Source of the DNA: Betaproteobacteria bacterium
GTDB taxonomy: Bacteria > Pseudomonadota > Gammaproteobacteria > Burkholderiales > SG8-39
DNA length: 5,898 nucleotides
NCBI GenBank assembly: GCA_005881355.1
Contig: VBDM01000130.1
Location: 1-5,898, forward strand
Direction of reading: 5' to 3'
Shown: positions 5,655 through 5,898 of the stretch, piece after piece
Numbering within the stretch: the first letter of the stretch is position 1
Layout: each line of letters starts with the position of its first letter
Program-made: the position numbers and the translations under genes
Notes under the pieces: generated by a model
Database searches by the model: none
What the model was told of the DNA's origin: nothing
What the model saw: only the letters and a program-made list of their open reading frames with translations

Positions 5655-5898
5655 CTATGCGAAATGACACGCCACCACGTGTCCCTGCCCCACGTCCCTC
5701 AACTGCGGCTCGGAAGCGGGATCGGTGCAGACCGCGGGGCGGCCCTTGTCCTGGTACAGCGGGCAGCGCGGCGCGAAGCGGCAGCCGCTCACCGGCTGCT
5801 CGAAATCGAACACGCCCCAGGTGCGGCGCTCGCGCTCGACCGTCACGTTGCGCTCGCGCCTGCTCACCTCGGTGCTCTGCTTGTCCGCGAGCGACGAC
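5655..5898 (-). CDS. Oligopeptide/dipeptide ABC transporter ATP-binding protein, C-terminal part
   Basis: The frame is open to the right edge; 80 codons and a TAG stop (5657-5655) are visible. The segment SGCRFAPRCPLY, then GRPAVCTDP, then GHVVACHFA is the C-terminal signature (oligopeptide_HPY type) of OppD/OppF/DppD/DppF-like ATPases. These power peptide or related solute import through an inner-membrane permease pair. The Walker A, signature and Walker B motifs lie outside the window. Four cysteines are spaced C-x5-C-x11-C-x19-C. A thermophilic DppD is reported to hold a [4Fe-4S] cluster in this C-terminal region, so metal binding is possible here. Before the signature lies a highly charged stretch, SRRERNVTVERERR, longer and more basic than the Pro-rich segment usual at this place. 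Which peptide-transporter subfamily this belongs to cannot be decided. The GTG at 5867 is internal, not the start. Confidence 0.85.
   Translation of the reverse strand, partial: SSLADKQSTEVSRRERNVTVERERRTWGVFDFEQPVSGCRFAPRCPLYQDKGRPAVCTDPASEPQLRDVGQGHVVACHFA

Overview
The window looks like chromosomal DNA of a high-GC Gram-negative bacterium, most likely a betaproteobacterium. The fused isobutyryl-CoA mutase closely resembles the Burkholderiales-type IcmF I know from memory. The two middle genes carry outer-membrane and lipoprotein signals, so the cell has a Gram-negative envelope. No database search was possible; family calls rest on motif recognition.

Left edge (1-94, + strand): the last 30 codons of a Cu+-type P1B ATPase, including the MxxSS motif of its final transmembrane helix. 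A 105-base gap follows. It holds a nested palindrome built on TTGACGTTAACGTAAA, overlapping a plausible -35/-10 pair. The palindrome resembles the operators I recall for LiuR-type MerR regulators of branched-chain amino-acid and acyl-CoA catabolism.

Centre (200-3411, + strand): icmF, encoding a B12-binding domain, a MeaB-like GTPase chaperone and the mutase catalytic domain in one chain. The gene is broken. At about 980-987 the frame shifts and roughly 43 bases of the GTPase domain are missing, judged against family spacing. Everything on both sides is well conserved, including the residues that mark butyryl/isobutyryl-CoA specificity, so this is either a very recent lesion or an assembly/sequencing error.

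Right-centre (3420-5522, - strand): two envelope genes with visibly lower GC than icmF. They are a Gly-rich lipoprotein of unknown function, closed by a strong intrinsic terminator, and then a small outer-membrane beta-barrel-like protein. The barrel gene converges on icmF with only 8 bases between the stops. I see no functional link between this pair and icmF; they may be an accessory insertion.

Right edge (5655-5898, - strand): the C-terminal end of an oligopeptide/dipeptide ABC transporter ATPase, with four cysteines spaced so that they could hold an Fe-S cluster.

I found no RNA genes, CRISPR arrays, insertion sequences or phage genes, and no clear new multi-gene system. The most useful leads are the icmF lesion and the operator upstream of it.
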